From contig CALEUQ010000002.1 of the NCBI GenBank assembly GCA_937920495.1, positions 59,984-123,983 on the forward strand: 64,000 bases of DNA, given 5' to 3'. Every line of letters begins with the position of its first letter. Position 1 is the first letter of the stretch. The position numbers and the translations under genes were made by a program. Below, piece after piece: positions 1-9,010 of the stretch. Below the pieces are notes generated by a model, which did not search any database, was not told where the DNA came from, and worked only from the letters and a program-made list of their open reading frames with translations. The stretch comes from an uncultured bacterium (lineage in GTDB: Bacteria > Spirochaetota > UBA4802 > UB4802).

Positions 1-129
1 GCACTCCTTATGGTACAGGTGATAGAGTACATCCCACCCATAATCGTTTATAAACGATTTCCATATTGCATCAAACATGCGTTCCGGGAACAGATGAACA
101 TGAAAATCGATGATTGGATGCGTTTTCAT
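1..129 (-). CDS. Amidohydrolase (amidohydrolase_2-like), N-terminal part
   Basis: Only the first 43 codons lie in the window; the gene runs off the left edge. The reading MKTHPIIDFHVHLFPERMF has the D-x-H-x-H metal-binding signature that opens TIM-barrel amidohydrolases of the amidohydrolase_2 group (aminocarboxymuconate-semialdehyde decarboxylase-like enzymes), followed by an aromatic-rich helix. Its ATG overlaps the TGA of the AraC-type gene by four bases (ATGA), so the two are probably co-transcribed and translationally coupled. Substrate cannot be told from this fragment. Confidence 0.7.
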   Translation of the reverse strand, partial: MKTHPIIDFHVHLFPERMFDAIWKSFINDYGWDVLYHLYHKEC

Positions 130-1256
130 TTTTTACTATGTTCCTTGCGGTATTGTTTTGGCGACATCCCTGTCATTTTAGAAAAAACCGTACAAAACGT
201 AGTATTGGAATTAAACCCCACTGCAACTCCAATGGATAATACAGAACGGTTAGGTTCTTCCAGCAAAAGCTTTTGTGCTTCTTTTACCCTGAACTCATTA
301 ACAAATGTGTTAAAATTTTTTTGTATATGTTCGTTTAAAATCTCTGATAACTGATGAGTGCTTATATTGAGTTCTTTAGCCAGGTCAGGTAGCGACAGTT
401 CCTCATCAGCAAACGCCTTTTCATCTTCCATGATTTCATATAATCTTTGAATAATTTGATGCACATCAAGCCCCTTAATTCGAGAACGCTCATACCGTGC
501 CTTCATCGCTTCGCTTTTTAAAAGTTTGTTATAATCAGGGTGTCGCTGTGTTACAAGATATACAAATGTCATTGCTACATTTGCAATGATTACTGCCCAC
601 TTAACTATCTGTAATGATACAAATGCACCATACACACATATTACATTGGAAACAACAATGGATAATGCAAAAATGTAGCCCATCCGTGAAACACCTGGTA
701 CGGTATGCCATTTTTTCTTTTTCCATACATAGGCCATAGTTATCAAATTAGGCAACATGAAAGTAATAAGATAGATATTGGGAATTATAAATAGCAGATA
801 TAATCCTTTATCATAATGCGAAAGATCATAGAATCTATCACTCAAAATTGGTAATCCGGGAAAACATGATGCACCGCATGAAATTCCTTTGATCAAAATG
901 GGCACCAGAATATAGCCTAAAGAAATAACAGATGGTAAAAAGATAATATAGTAAAGTTTCTTTATATCAAAGAAGCTTGAAATTATCCATGTGTATCGCA
1001 TCACCATAAGCGGGGGAACAATAAAAATTATTGGAATGGATGCAATACTTAGATAGTATCCTATACCGGAGCTATCGAACAAGCCTGATGAATAGATGCA
1101 TATTTGCAGTAGCCATACTCCTAAGCCAAAGAAAGAAACTGCATATATTTTATTAATAGTGACAATTTTCTTCTGAACAAACTGCCCTAAAGCAATAATC
1201 ACTGAAAATACTGCCCCATAGAACATAAAGAAATGTAATACTGATTCCGCGCTCAT
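126..1256 (-). CDS. Membrane-bound AraC-family transcriptional regulator
   Basis: 376 residues. About the first 230 residues are hydrophobic and give six or seven predicted membrane segments; a linker follows, then an AraC-type double helix-turn-helix at about 275-372 (LAKELNISTHQLSEILNEHI and the second helix pair near GVAVGFNSNTTFCTVFSKMTG). The class is a polytopic sensor joined to an AraC DNA-binding domain, which lets a membrane or envelope signal act directly on transcription. The gene is divergent from the acyl-CoA synthetase at 1425 and overlaps the amidohydrolase downstream by 4 bp. An A/T-only dyad lies just upstream at about 1273-1297, possibly part of the shared control region. 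The ligand is unknown. Confidence 0.85.
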   Translation of the reverse strand: MSAESVLHFFMFYGAVFSVIIALGQFVQKKIVTINKIYAVSFFGLGVWLLQICIYSSGLFDSSGIGYYLSIASIPIIFIVPPLMVMRYTWIISSFFDIKKLYYIIFLPSVISLGYILVPILIKGISCGASCFPGLPILSDRFYDLSHYDKGLYLLFIIPNIYLITFMLPNLITMAYVWKKKKWHTVPGVSRMGYIFALSIVVSNVICVYGAFVSLQIVKWAVIIANVAMTFVYLVTQRHPDYNKLLKSEAMKARYERSRIKGLDVHQIIQRLYEIMEDEKAFADEELSLPDLAKELNISTHQLSEILNEHIQKNFNTFVNEFRVKEAQKLLLEEPNRSVLSIGVAVGFNSNTTFCTVFSKMTGMSPKQYRKEHSKK

Positions 1257-1424
1257 AATTATTCAAATTTATATAATTATAATTTTATAATTATAAAACA
1301 TTCAAAGTTATAACTCTGAAAGACTTCTAAACATATACATGATATAATCTTTACAGTATCAAATAATACCATCCGGTCGTTCTATAACATTACCGGATGA
1401 AACGCTCTAATAGGAGGTTATAGT

Positions 1425-3266
1425 ATGACTCAGCATCAAAATGTCAATTATGAAAAGGAATTTGAAGAATATCTTAACAGGGAAAAGCACCTTGCGCTGA
1501 TGGTGTTAAGCAGGGCAAAAAAATTTGGTGATTCTAAGATTGCTGTACGGCACAAAGCGTATGGCACATGGGAAGCGTTTAACTGGAAGCAATTTGGCGA
1601 GCTTATTGAATCAGCAGGTAAAGGTTTGCTTGAGTTTGGAGTAAAGGAATTTGAATTTGTTGGTATATTCTCAAATAACAGGGTGGAATGGGCAGTTGTT
1701 GATTATGCATCATTTGCAGTAAGGGCATGTTCAGTACCGGTATATGCCACAAACTCAGCCAAAGAGCTGGAATATATTATAAATGATTGTGGGATACGCA
1801 TTCTTTTTGTTGAAAAACAGGAACACTATGATAAGGCAAAGAGTATACTCGATTCATCCAAAACTCTTGAAAAAATCATTGTTTTTGACCGTAATACAAA
1901 AATTGCTAATGATCCGCGTATAATGCTGTTTGATGAATTTATTGCCATGGGTAAAAATTCTGGACTTGGTGAAAAGTTACAGGAGCGTTTATCCAAAGTA
2001 CAAAGTGATGACCTTTCGACGCTTATTTACACTTCAGGTACAACAGGCCAACCAAAAGGTGTAATGCTTACTCATAAAAACTGGTTTGCTATGCTGTTTG
2101 GAACAGGCTATCATATTCCTGTGGAACCATCTGATGTCAATTTAGCGTTTTTGCCATTATCACATGTTTTTGAACGTGCTTGGAGTTATTTCATACTGTG
2201 TAATAATGCACAGGTTGACTACTGCCATGATACAAAAGCACTTCTTGATTTCTTAAAGGAATCACGACCACACTTTATGTGTAGTGTACCGCGAATGTGG
2301 GAAAAAGTGTATGCTACCATTATGGATGGTATTAAGAATGCGCCTACTGCAAAGCAAAAACTTTTCAACTGGGCACTGGAGATTGGCGGGAAATATCAGT
2401 ATTTGAAGAAAGACCATAAACCCATACCATTAGGATTAAAGCTTAAACATATATTAGCTACAAAACTGGTGTTACATAAAATTCGTGACCTTTTTGGTGG
2501 CAGGAACAAAGTATTCAATTGTGGTGGTTCAGCATTTTCAGGCGAAATAAGTGAATTCTTTTTTAAAGCGGGTGTATTCATTCTGCAGGGTTATGGCATG
2601 ACCGAATGTTTTGTTATATGTGTTTCTAACCCTGAAAGAAATAAATTTGGCACATGTGGCCCTGTTGTACCACTTATGCAGGTGCGTATATCCTCAGAAG
2701 GTGAAATTCAAGCTAAAGGGCCCAGTATGACTGCGGGATACTGGAATAAACCTGAACTTACTGAAGCGCTTTTTACTGAAGATGGATGGATTAAAACTGG
2801 GGATGTTGGCTTTATTGACAGTGAGGGTTTTATTACCATTACTGACAGAATTAAAGACCTGTTCAAAACTTCTGGTGGTAAATATATTGCTCCACAACAA
2901 ATTGAAATGTTATTTAAGGAGGATATATACTTTGAACAGACCGCAGCAATTGGTGATGGACGCAAATTTGTTTCAGCATTAATTGTTCCTGCATTTGAAC
3001 CATTGGAAAAATGGGCAAAAAGCACTAATATAAGCTTTTCTTCACGCGAAGACCTGGTAAAACATCCTGAAGTGATTAAATTCTATCGTGAAAGAATTGA
3101 TTATTTAACACGAGATTTAGGTCAGGTTGAAAAGATAAAAAAATTCACTTTGCTTCCACATGAATTTACTCAGGAAAGCGGTGAAATGACACCCACTCAG
3201 AAAATACGACGTAAAGTAATAAATGAGCATTACAAAGATATCATCGAGGCTATGTATGCTGAGTAA
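1425..3266 (+). CDS. Long-chain acyl-CoA synthetase (AMP-forming)
   Basis: 613 residues, the usual length for the long FadD/ACSL-type ligases. It activates fatty acids to acyl-CoA through an acyl-adenylate. The P-loop-like signature YTSGTTGQPKGVMLTH lies at about 202-217, the A5 motif GYGMTE at about 390, the A7 aspartate in WIKTGDVGFID and the hinge DRIKDLFKTSGGKYIAPQQIE follow in order. A good ribosome site (AGGAGG) stands at about 1412 before ATG 1425. It is a single-gene unit closed by a strong terminator. A second AMP-binding ligase at 59274-60899 is of a different subgroup. Substrate chain length is inferred only from family resemblance. Confidence 0.93.
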   Translation: MTQHQNVNYEKEFEEYLNREKHLALMVLSRAKKFGDSKIAVRHKAYGTWEAFNWKQFGELIESAGKGLLEFGVKEFEFVGIFSNNRVEWAVVDYASFAVRACSVPVYATNSAKELEYIINDCGIRILFVEKQEHYDKAKSILDSSKTLEKIIVFDRNTKIANDPRIMLFDEFIAMGKNSGLGEKLQERLSKVQSDDLSTLIYTSGTTGQPKGVMLTHKNWFAMLFGTGYHIPVEPSDVNLAFLPLSHVFERAWSYFILCNNAQVDYCHDTKALLDFLKESRPHFMCSVPRMWEKVYATIMDGIKNAPTAKQKLFNWALEIGGKYQYLKKDHKPIPLGLKLKHILATKLVLHKIRDLFGGRNKVFNCGGSAFSGEISEFFFKAGVFILQGYGMTECFVICVSNPERNKFGTCGPVVPLMQVRISSEGEIQAKGPSMTAGYWNKPELTEALFTEDGWIKTGDVGFIDSEGFITITDRIKDLFKTSGGKYIAPQQIEMLFKEDIYFEQTAAIGDGRKFVSALIVPAFEPLEKWAKSTNISFSSREDLVKHPEVIKFYRERIDYLTRDLGQVEKIKKFTLLPHEFTQESGEMTPTQKIRRKVINEHYKDIIEAMYAE

Positions 3267-3268
3267 AA

Positions 3269-3305
3269 AATTACGCCGCTGCAAAAGGTAGCGGCGTAAT
3301 TTTTA
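3269..3305 (+). terminator. Intrinsic terminator after the acyl-CoA synthetase gene
   Basis: The stem AATTACGCCGCT / AGCGGCGTAATT closes a short loop and is followed by a T run. It starts two bases after the stop codon at 3266. Confidence 0.9.
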
Positions 3306-3323
3306 AAAAAAATATATTACAAC

Positions 3324-3352
3324 TTGACATGTAATATCCTTTTAGTTATATT
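3324..3352 (+). promoter_or_regulatory. Sigma-70-type promoter of the exported protein gene
   Basis: TTGACA at 3324-3329, a 17-bp spacer and TATATT at 3347-3352 match the housekeeping consensus almost perfectly. Transcription would start near 3359, about 30 bp before ATG 3391. Confidence 0.75.
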
Positions 3353-3390
3353 TAAGTAAATTCTTATTTACTAAATAAAAGGAGTTTTAT

Positions 3391-3828
3391 ATGAAAAGTA
3401 TTAAATCAATTGTAACTTTAAGTTTTATATTTATAACCTCTATGGTTCTTGCACAGCATCAACATGGCAAGGGAATGATGTATCATATGTATGATACAAA
3501 ATCAGAAGTAACTGTTTCAGGTACTGTTGAAGATACAGTAACTGAAGTTCATCCATGTTGTGGTTCTAATATGAACCACTATTACATAAAAGTAAAAAGT
3601 GATAACGAAACCATTAAGATATTCTTAGGACCAACTGATTATGTTAAATCACAAATTACTATAAAAAAGGGTGATAGTGTTACAGTATTTGGTTCAAAAA
3701 TTGTATTGAATAAAGAAACTGTGATAATTGCAAAAAACGTTAAAACAAAAGAAAAAGAAGTAACTTTGCGTAATGATGACGGCACGCCAAAATGGGCAGG
3801 CCAGATGAAATATAAATATCAGAAATAA
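3391..3828 (+). CDS. Small exported OB-fold-like protein, His/Met-rich N-terminus
   Basis: 145 residues. Residues 1-21 form a Sec signal peptide ending in VLAQ. The mature N-terminus is rich in His and Met (HQHGKGMMYHM), a common feature of periplasmic metal handling proteins. The rest is beta-rich (VSGTVEDTVTEV..., HYYIKVKSDNETIKIFLGP, GDSVTVFGSKI), which looks like the small OB-fold exported proteins of the DUF5666 kind. CC at about 51-52 is a possible metal or redox site. AAGGAG lies just upstream of the start. It converges on the cyclase gene with only 4 bp between the stops. A role with copper is possible because a Cus operon is elsewhere in the window, but that is a guess. Confidence 0.75.
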   Translation: MKSIKSIVTLSFIFITSMVLAQHQHGKGMMYHMYDTKSEVTVSGTVEDTVTEVHPCCGSNMNHYYIKVKSDNETIKIFLGPTDYVKSQITIKKGDSVTVFGSKIVLNKETVIIAKNVKTKEKEVTLRNDDGTPKWAGQMKYKYQK

Positions 3829-3832
3829 GTTA

Positions 3833-6442
3833 CTATTTGGTTTTAAGCCTGTACACTCCATCCCATTTTTTAGGGGGTGGAGTTTTGGCAAATTCTTTGC
3901 AACGCTCAATATAGGTTTTGCAAGGTCCATCGTCAGGAACAATTTTTAATCCAGCCTTAAAAGCTGATTGAGCATCATCCCATTGCCTTTCTCTGAAAAG
4001 TGTTAATCCCTCATTATACTTCTTCAGCATTTCATACATATAATCAGGAAGAGTGCCTTTTTTGCCCAATAATTCATATACCTTTATAGGTTGATCTTTT
4101 CCAACAACTCGTATTAAATCAAGTTCTCGTACATCAACAATATCTTTTACACGTTCATAAGTAGATTCACTGATCATTGCATACGTGCCATAATACTTGT
4201 TTGCACCTTCCAATCGTGAAGCCAGGTTAACAGCATCCCCCATCATAGTATAATCCATGCGTTGACGTGAACCCATATTCCCAACAACAGCATCACCTGT
4301 ATTAATACCCATCCGCACTTTAAGTTCAAATGTACCTTTTTTACGCCATTCTTCGCGTAATTCCGCAAGTCTTCGCTTCATATCAATTGCAGCCAGACAT
4401 ACCCTTTCTGGGTGATCTTCAAACGCCAGCGGTGCACCAAAAAAGGCTATTATTGCATCACCTTCATATTTATCCACAGTGCCCTCGTATTTTAAAATTA
4501 TATCCGTCATTTCCGATAAATATTCGTTCAGCAATGCAACAAGTTCCTGCGGGGTTAACTTTTCCGAAATAGAAGAAAACCCGGCAACATCTGAAAAAAA
4601 GATGCTGATGTTTCTTAATTCACCACCTAACTGCAATTTACCAGGATCCTTAATTAATTCTTCAACAACACGAGGTGCCATATATTTAGAAAACACTTCC
4701 TTGATATAGCGTTTCTGGCTTTCCTCACTCATAAATTTAACACCACTGATAATTGCTGAAGGCAAAAGTATTGCTAAAGACACTCCTAACTGATCCATGT
4801 AAAGATTTTGGAACGCAAATAACGCTATGTTGATAATATTGTACATAACAAGTGTGCCAACAATTGCTATAATTGTTCCTGTTGCGCTTAAACGTTGCAC
4901 AGTAAGAACAAGTACAATTGCCAATAATAGTATTACGCAATAATCTATCCATTGAGGAACCTGGTATATATAGGCCTGCTGTAACACTGTGTTAATGAAA
5001 TTGTGGTATGTACCCACCATCAGATATTCTGATGACAGGGGTGTTACACCAATATCATGTGATGCTGTTGCTGTTAATCCAATGATACATGAATGATCTT
5101 TTAACCTATCAACCTCAAGTACAAGTCGTGCAGCATTGATAAAATTGATTAAATTTTTACTGGCTTCTTTCAGCTGGTTATCATCGTTTTCCTTCAATTG
5201 TTTGTTGATTTCGGCTAACTGATTTTCAAGATTTTTTATATATCCATTTTCTATCTCATACAACTGTGTGCGGTTTATTTTTATCTTATTCCATAGATCC
5301 TGTTTTGCTTTAAGGTCTTTTGTTTTTTCAAATATTTCACGCAGGGTAGACAGCTCACCATATAACCTGCTGCGTTCGGTGTTTTTAGACTGAACTTCTT
5401 GCTCATCAAAAAATTCATGTACAGTATCTTTTAACTGATTATATTCAAGCAATGCATAAAACGACACATGATTGAAGGTCTCAGTAAATTCACCACTCCA
5501 GTGCACATACGACATACCCGCATCATCAATGGGAATCACGTAATCCTTTTTTTGCAGTGTTATCGGATCGGTAGCATCGCGCAGTACAATGTGTTTGCCA
5601 TGAACTATCTCCACATCTGTCTTTTTAACCTTCATCAAATCCATTAGCATTACCATTGCCATGTGGAAATAGATCCTGTCATTAAATACTCGTATCAGCC
5701 GTATACGACGTGCAATGCCATCAATATCAAAGTCACTATCCACATAGCCAAAATCCTTAGCACTTAAGGCAAGTTCTGGAATAGGATACTGTATTATTAC
5801 CCTTGTAGGATCAACATATCGTGAAAATTCCTTTTGCTTATCTTTGGGAACCGGAATGGAAGCTATCTTTTCAAAGCGCTGGATGGATTCATTACGTTTT
5901 TTTTGATCTTCTGGTGATAATTTAGTTTCAGTAAGTGCACGGTTTAAAAAAGAATATGCCAGAATAACATTATTTTTGGCCATAGCCTCTGAAAATAACC
6001 TGTCACTATCAAGTATTGCGTGATTAAGTTCTTCATAAGTAATCCGTTTTCCACTTTTTGCTTTCTCCTCAATAATTTGCAAAATATCCAGCTGTGCATA
6101 CCGTGGCGATTTATCCATAAACTGAATATCAAATGCTATCTGTTTTGGTCCGATATCCTTGATGACTTCAAGACCACTGGCATAGATATATCGCGGCCAT
6201 GGAAATTGGCCCACATTGCTGATGCTGTTATCATCAATATCAAGAAAGGTAAGATATTCCCATTGAGGAAGCTGCGGTTTTATCTTGAAACGTACATCAA
6301 ATAATTTATACTCAAAAAGCCTGTATACATTAGTGAGCAAAAAACCAATAATCAGCAAACCAAGAACCAGGCCAGTTGCGGCACCATATAACGGATTTGA
6401 TTCAATATTCTTTTTTAAATTATCAAACATTTTTTCTGGCAT
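3833..6442 (-). CDS. CHASE2-domain class III adenylate cyclase
   Basis: 869 residues. One membrane helix (about 19-41) leads to a large extracytoplasmic CHASE2 sensor (about 45-480), three membrane helices follow (about 490-580), then a cytoplasmic cyclase domain (about 610-800) and a C-terminal helical tail. The catalytic parts are intact: metal-binding aspartates in FFSDVAGF and YEGDAIIAFFG, the purine-selecting Lys in VDKYEGD and Asp in MDYTMMGDAVN, and the Asn/Arg pair in VNLASRLE. The Lys/Asp pair predicts ATP, not GTP, as substrate. A charged coiled-coil stretch of about 90 residues is inserted inside the sensor region (about 340-430). Such fusions are frequent in spirochaetes and cyanobacteria. 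The start is ATG 6442. Confidence 0.92.
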   Translation of the reverse strand: MPEKMFDNLKKNIESNPLYGAATGLVLGLLIIGFLLTNVYRLFEYKLFDVRFKIKPQLPQWEYLTFLDIDDNSISNVGQFPWPRYIYASGLEVIKDIGPKQIAFDIQFMDKSPRYAQLDILQIIEEKAKSGKRITYEELNHAILDSDRLFSEAMAKNNVILAYSFLNRALTETKLSPEDQKKRNESIQRFEKIASIPVPKDKQKEFSRYVDPTRVIIQYPIPELALSAKDFGYVDSDFDIDGIARRIRLIRVFNDRIYFHMAMVMLMDLMKVKKTDVEIVHGKHIVLRDATDPITLQKKDYVIPIDDAGMSYVHWSGEFTETFNHVSFYALLEYNQLKDTVHEFFDEQEVQSKNTERSRLYGELSTLREIFEKTKDLKAKQDLWNKIKINRTQLYEIENGYIKNLENQLAEINKQLKENDDNQLKEASKNLINFINAARLVLEVDRLKDHSCIIGLTATASHDIGVTPLSSEYLMVGTYHNFINTVLQQAYIYQVPQWIDYCVILLLAIVLVLTVQRLSATGTIIAIVGTLVMYNIINIALFAFQNLYMDQLGVSLAILLPSAIISGVKFMSEESQKRYIKEVFSKYMAPRVVEELIKDPGKLQLGGELRNISIFFSDVAGFSSISEKLTPQELVALLNEYLSEMTDIILKYEGTVDKYEGDAIIAFFGAPLAFEDHPERVCLAAIDMKRRLAELREEWRKKGTFELKVRMGINTGDAVVGNMGSRQRMDYTMMGDAVNLASRLEGANKYYGTYAMISESTYERVKDIVDVRELDLIRVVGKDQPIKVYELLGKKGTLPDYMYEMLKKYNEGLTLFRERQWDDAQSAFKAGLKIVPDDGPCKTYIERCKEFAKTPPPKKWDGVYRLKTK

Positions 6443-6634
6443 AAACCCACCTGTATATGTATTTTGTTTACATTATAAAGACAGGATAATAAATTTACAA
6501 GTATAATAATATGGTGTCCTGGTAAAATGTTTGCTTCACGATTTTTTTGTTGGAAAACAATTGTAAGTTTTATTGGTGACCACACCCAGAAATACTACAA
6601 AAAGCCCAACATACAGCTTAAATGAGACAAATTT

Positions 6635-6750
6635 ATGCAATGTTATCACTAATAGTTAATTAAAAATATTTTGTTACTAAAACAGTGTGATGTACAACAT
6701 GTTTATTATGTTCACCAATTCTTTTTAAGTAATAAATCATGCAATGTTAT
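6635..6750 (+). mobile_element. Palindromic non-autonomous element, copy 1, with 12-bp direct repeats
   Basis: The element body is 6647-6738 (92 bp). It begins CACTAATAGTTAATTAAAAA and its other end reads, on the opposite strand, GATTTATTACTTAAAAAG: the two halves are imperfect inverted repeats that meet at TGATGTACAACATG. It is flanked by perfect 12-bp direct repeats ATGCAATGTTAT (6635-6646 and 6739-6750), as expected of a target-site duplication. The right-hand repeat encodes the last codons of the YkgJ-like gene, so the insertion hit the 3' edge of that gene. This copy lacks the G+C-rich core hairpin of the others. Confidence 0.85.
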
Positions 6751-7348
6751 TGAGATCTTCGTCATAGTTGCTAAAACGCATTTTTAATACTACATACTCT
6801 ATTGCTTTTTGGAAAGCTTCATTAATTGGATATCTATTGCCTCTCACAGAATCTATCATCATCGACTGCATGGATATAGAACTTATATGTGGTAGATTAC
6901 TGGAATACATTGCAATAATTTCTTTTTTTGCGCTGTATTGCTTTTGAAGTGTGGTGCATGCCACGGGAACTATCGCCCCAAATTTGTGTGTCATAAAAGT
7001 AAATCCAAATAAACGGCATACCAGTGGCCTGTATTCATACACAGCACAGCACCCAATTCTGTGATTTGTTCTTTCTGTTTCATAAAATGGGCACAGGTTC
7101 TGGTTAGTTTTATCAAGCCACATCAGGTAGGTATTTTGTTCATACAAATGTATGCACAGCGGCAACATTTCCACAATGGATGCTTCGATATTGTTGCATG
7201 CTGTATTGCAGCATTGCCCACAACCCTCAGGACATTTGGCAGAAAATAAATTTTTTACATTGCTGGTGATTTCTTCAACTTCCTGATATAATCGTACAAT
7301 CTTCTGTAATTGTGGAAATAATGAATAATAATTTTGACTAATATACAT
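6737..7348 (-). CDS. YkgJ-family Cys-cluster protein (Zn/Fe-binding)
   Basis: 203 residues. The cysteine pattern CPEGCGQCCNTAC at about 38-50, then CPFYE and GCCAVYEYRPLVCRLFGF at about 100-125, is the CxxxCxxCC...C signature of the CxxCxxCC (YkgJ) family, which binds zinc or an iron-sulfur cluster and has no firm function. N- and C-terminal parts are helical and poorly conserved. It is transcribed in the same direction as queH, 85 bp away. The last residues NNIA and stop coincide with a 12-bp direct repeat made by the element insertion at 6647-6738; the coding end may have been slightly altered or exactly restored by it. An exact GCGATAGT octamer lies in the gene at 6969. Confidence 0.8.
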   Translation of the reverse strand: MYISQNYYSLFPQLQKIVRLYQEVEEITSNVKNLFSAKCPEGCGQCCNTACNNIEASIVEMLPLCIHLYEQNTYLMWLDKTNQNLCPFYETERTNHRIGCCAVYEYRPLVCRLFGFTFMTHKFGAIVPVACTTLQKQYSAKKEIIAMYSSNLPHISSISMQSMMIDSVRGNRYPINEAFQKAIEYVVLKMRFSNYDEDLNNIA

Positions 7349-7433
7349 AGCTACTCCGCAATAGACATGTAGATTAGAAAATTATTATTACATAATGGAG
7401 TAAAATCAGCAGTATTAATGTGCTGTCAACTTT

Positions 7434-8051
7434 TTATTTGTTTATTGTTTTGTTAGTGTTGTTAAATTCTTCTACACGTTTAAACCACAGTGAAGATTTT
7501 TTTCTTTCAAGCTTTGAGTATACACATCCACAATATTGCTGTCTGTACATCCCGTATTGTTTAGATAATTCAATAGAATGTTGATAGCCGCCATGTGCTT
7601 TGAAATCTGAAGGGATATAAGTAATGTCATATACTTTGGAAAGCTTGCTGCCTATCTCATTTATTTTCTGAGCATCTTTATAAGGGCTTACAGTTAACGT
7701 GGTGCACACAGCATTAAAGTTTTTTTTACGTGCAACTTTAAATGTTTCTTCAAGGCGGAATGCATAGCATGCATGACAGCGGGGCGATAGTTCCCCATAA
7801 AAGCGGTAAGGTTTTACAACATTAAACCATTCTTTTTGGTTATATTGACCGATAGTTACCGGGATTGAATGCTGCTGTGAAAATTTTACAACTTCTGATA
7901 ATCGCCTTTTGTATTCTGACTGTGGTGATATATTGGGGTTGTAGAAAAAGACATGTACATCAAATTGAGACGTAAGAACAGAGTACACATGCGTCAAACA
8001 CGGGCCACAACATGTGTGTAACAGCACTGAGTGTAATTGGCTACTATTCAC
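7434..8051 (-). CDS. queH: Epoxyqueuosine reductase QueH
   Basis: 205 residues, standard length for QueH (former DUF208). It carries out the last step of queuosine synthesis in tRNA, reducing epoxyqueuosine with an iron-sulfur cluster; it is a non-homologous replacement for QueG. Diagnostic parts are the N-terminal LLHTCCGPCLTHVY, RCHACYAFRLE at about 91-101, and the C-terminal QQYCGCVYSKLER; the dyad and C-x-x-C cysteines bind the cluster and metal. Its start overlaps the end of the upstream gene by four bases. An exact GCGATAGT octamer lies at 7784. Confidence 0.93.
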   Translation of the reverse strand: MNSSQLHSVLLHTCCGPCLTHVYSVLTSQFDVHVFFYNPNISPQSEYKRRLSEVVKFSQQHSIPVTIGQYNQKEWFNVVKPYRFYGELSPRCHACYAFRLEETFKVARKKNFNAVCTTLTVSPYKDAQKINEIGSKLSKVYDITYIPSDFKAHGGYQHSIELSKQYGMYRQQYCGCVYSKLERKKSSLWFKRVEEFNNTNKTINK

Positions 8052-8404
8052 TTAAGATATTTGTCAATAAAGCTATTTAATTTTTTTAATTTTGACGGAT
8101 TAACCTTGCCATCAAGCCATAATAAAAGGTCGGCATTTACACCACGCTGGCAATTGTACTCGTGGTGAATAACAAAATTTGCAATTTCAAATTTCATATT
8201 TTCAAAAATCTCTTCTGCAATACACAGATTTGAAGGTTCGGGCCCTATACAGTCTGCAATTTTTACAATGATTTCGTGTTTGTTGATTTCCTTTAATTCT
8301 TCACGGTAGGGCTCATCAAAAATACATTTAGCCAGACAAATATTGTCAGAAGGGGATAAAAACCAGCCATTTACCCCTAAAGAAGCCTTGTTTTTCTTCT
8401 TCAT
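8048..8404 (-). CDS. Hypothetical protein coupled to queH
   Basis: 118 residues, predicted soluble, mixed alpha/beta, pI near neutral. It has four cysteines (CLAKC, DCIG, LCIAEE, CQRG) but no recognised metal site. I do not recognise the family. Its TGA and the ATG of queH overlap (ATGA), which argues for real translation and coupling, perhaps a role near tRNA modification or simple co-transcription. The start ATG at 8404 is preceded by AGAGGAAAT-type sequence on the coding strand. Confidence 0.6.
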   Translation of the reverse strand: MKKKNKASLGVNGWFLSPSDNICLAKCIFDEPYREELKEINKHEIIVKIADCIGPEPSNLCIAEEIFENMKFEIANFVIHHEYNCQRGVNADLLLWLDGKVNPSKLKKLNSFIDKYLK

Positions 8405-8808
8405 TGCTTATTTCCTCTTGTACCATGGCAAAATAGTATTAAATTTTAAAACAATATACTACACATATACTCAGTACTAAAATTACTTAAAATAATTTTT
8501 ATAAAAACAAAGTTAATTATATGATAATCAAATTCTTAAATAATGTATAATTTTGAAAAAAAGAAATATCGTAATATTAAATTTAAATATATAAAAATAA
8601 TATTAAAATGTCAAATATTTAAGATTAAATTCAAGTATTAAACTAAAAATTTTTTACAATGAGTGCTTCAAATTATTCTATGTACGTTGAAGTGTACTCA
8701 CACGGTTTTTACATTTACTAAAGTGTACAATATTCTATATCTATCATATATTCTTGTTTAAGAACTATAGTGAATTATTTTTTGTAAAATTTTGTATGTG
8801 TTAGTCAA
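8405..8808. other. A+T-rich intergenic stretch
   Basis: No credible ORF or RNA gene seen. It is extremely A+T-rich, and near 8690-8745 holds two short GTGTAC-containing palindromic bits (AAGTGTACTCACAC, AAAGTGTACAATA) that recall the ends of the mobile palindromes but do not align well enough to be called a copy. Confidence 0.5.
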
Positions 8809-8925
8809 GATTTCTACCTTAAATTAAATTTGTAAACATAATAACCATATTCTACACCCCCGCAGCCTCCGGCGACGGGGTGTACACAGTTTTATTAACA
8901 AAATATTTTTAAGGAATTATTAGTG
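8809..8925 (-). mobile_element. Palindromic non-autonomous element, copy 2
   Basis: Reverse orientation compared with copy 1. The right end reads CACTAATAATTCCTTAAAAA on the opposite strand, the left end GATTTCTACCTTAAATT, and between them is a G+C-rich hairpin core (ACACCCCCGC ... GGGGTGTACA). Flanks share only about 7 of 12 bases, so a target duplication is not demonstrable. The element ends 17 bp before the likely promoter of the DAHP synthase unit. Confidence 0.75.
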
Positions 8926-8941
8926 TATGTTATTTTTTTTC

Positions 8942-8971
8942 TTGACATATTTATATTTTTTAAATTATTGA
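8942..8971 (+). promoter_or_regulatory. Possible promoter of the aroF leader transcript
   Basis: A perfect TTGACA at 8942-8947 is followed after 17-18 bp by weak -10 candidates (TTATTG / TATTGA at 8965-8971). Transcription would start near 8978, about 33 bp before the leader peptide ATG. The weak -10 keeps this tentative. Confidence 0.4.
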
Positions 8972-9010
8972 TTTATCAATATAACTTACTAATAAATTAA
9001 AGTATTATTT

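Noticed and set aside
10..354. Plus-strand ORF of 114 residues at the left end
   Set aside because: It is the reverse shadow of the amidohydrolase start and the end of the AraC gene, both of which show family motifs.
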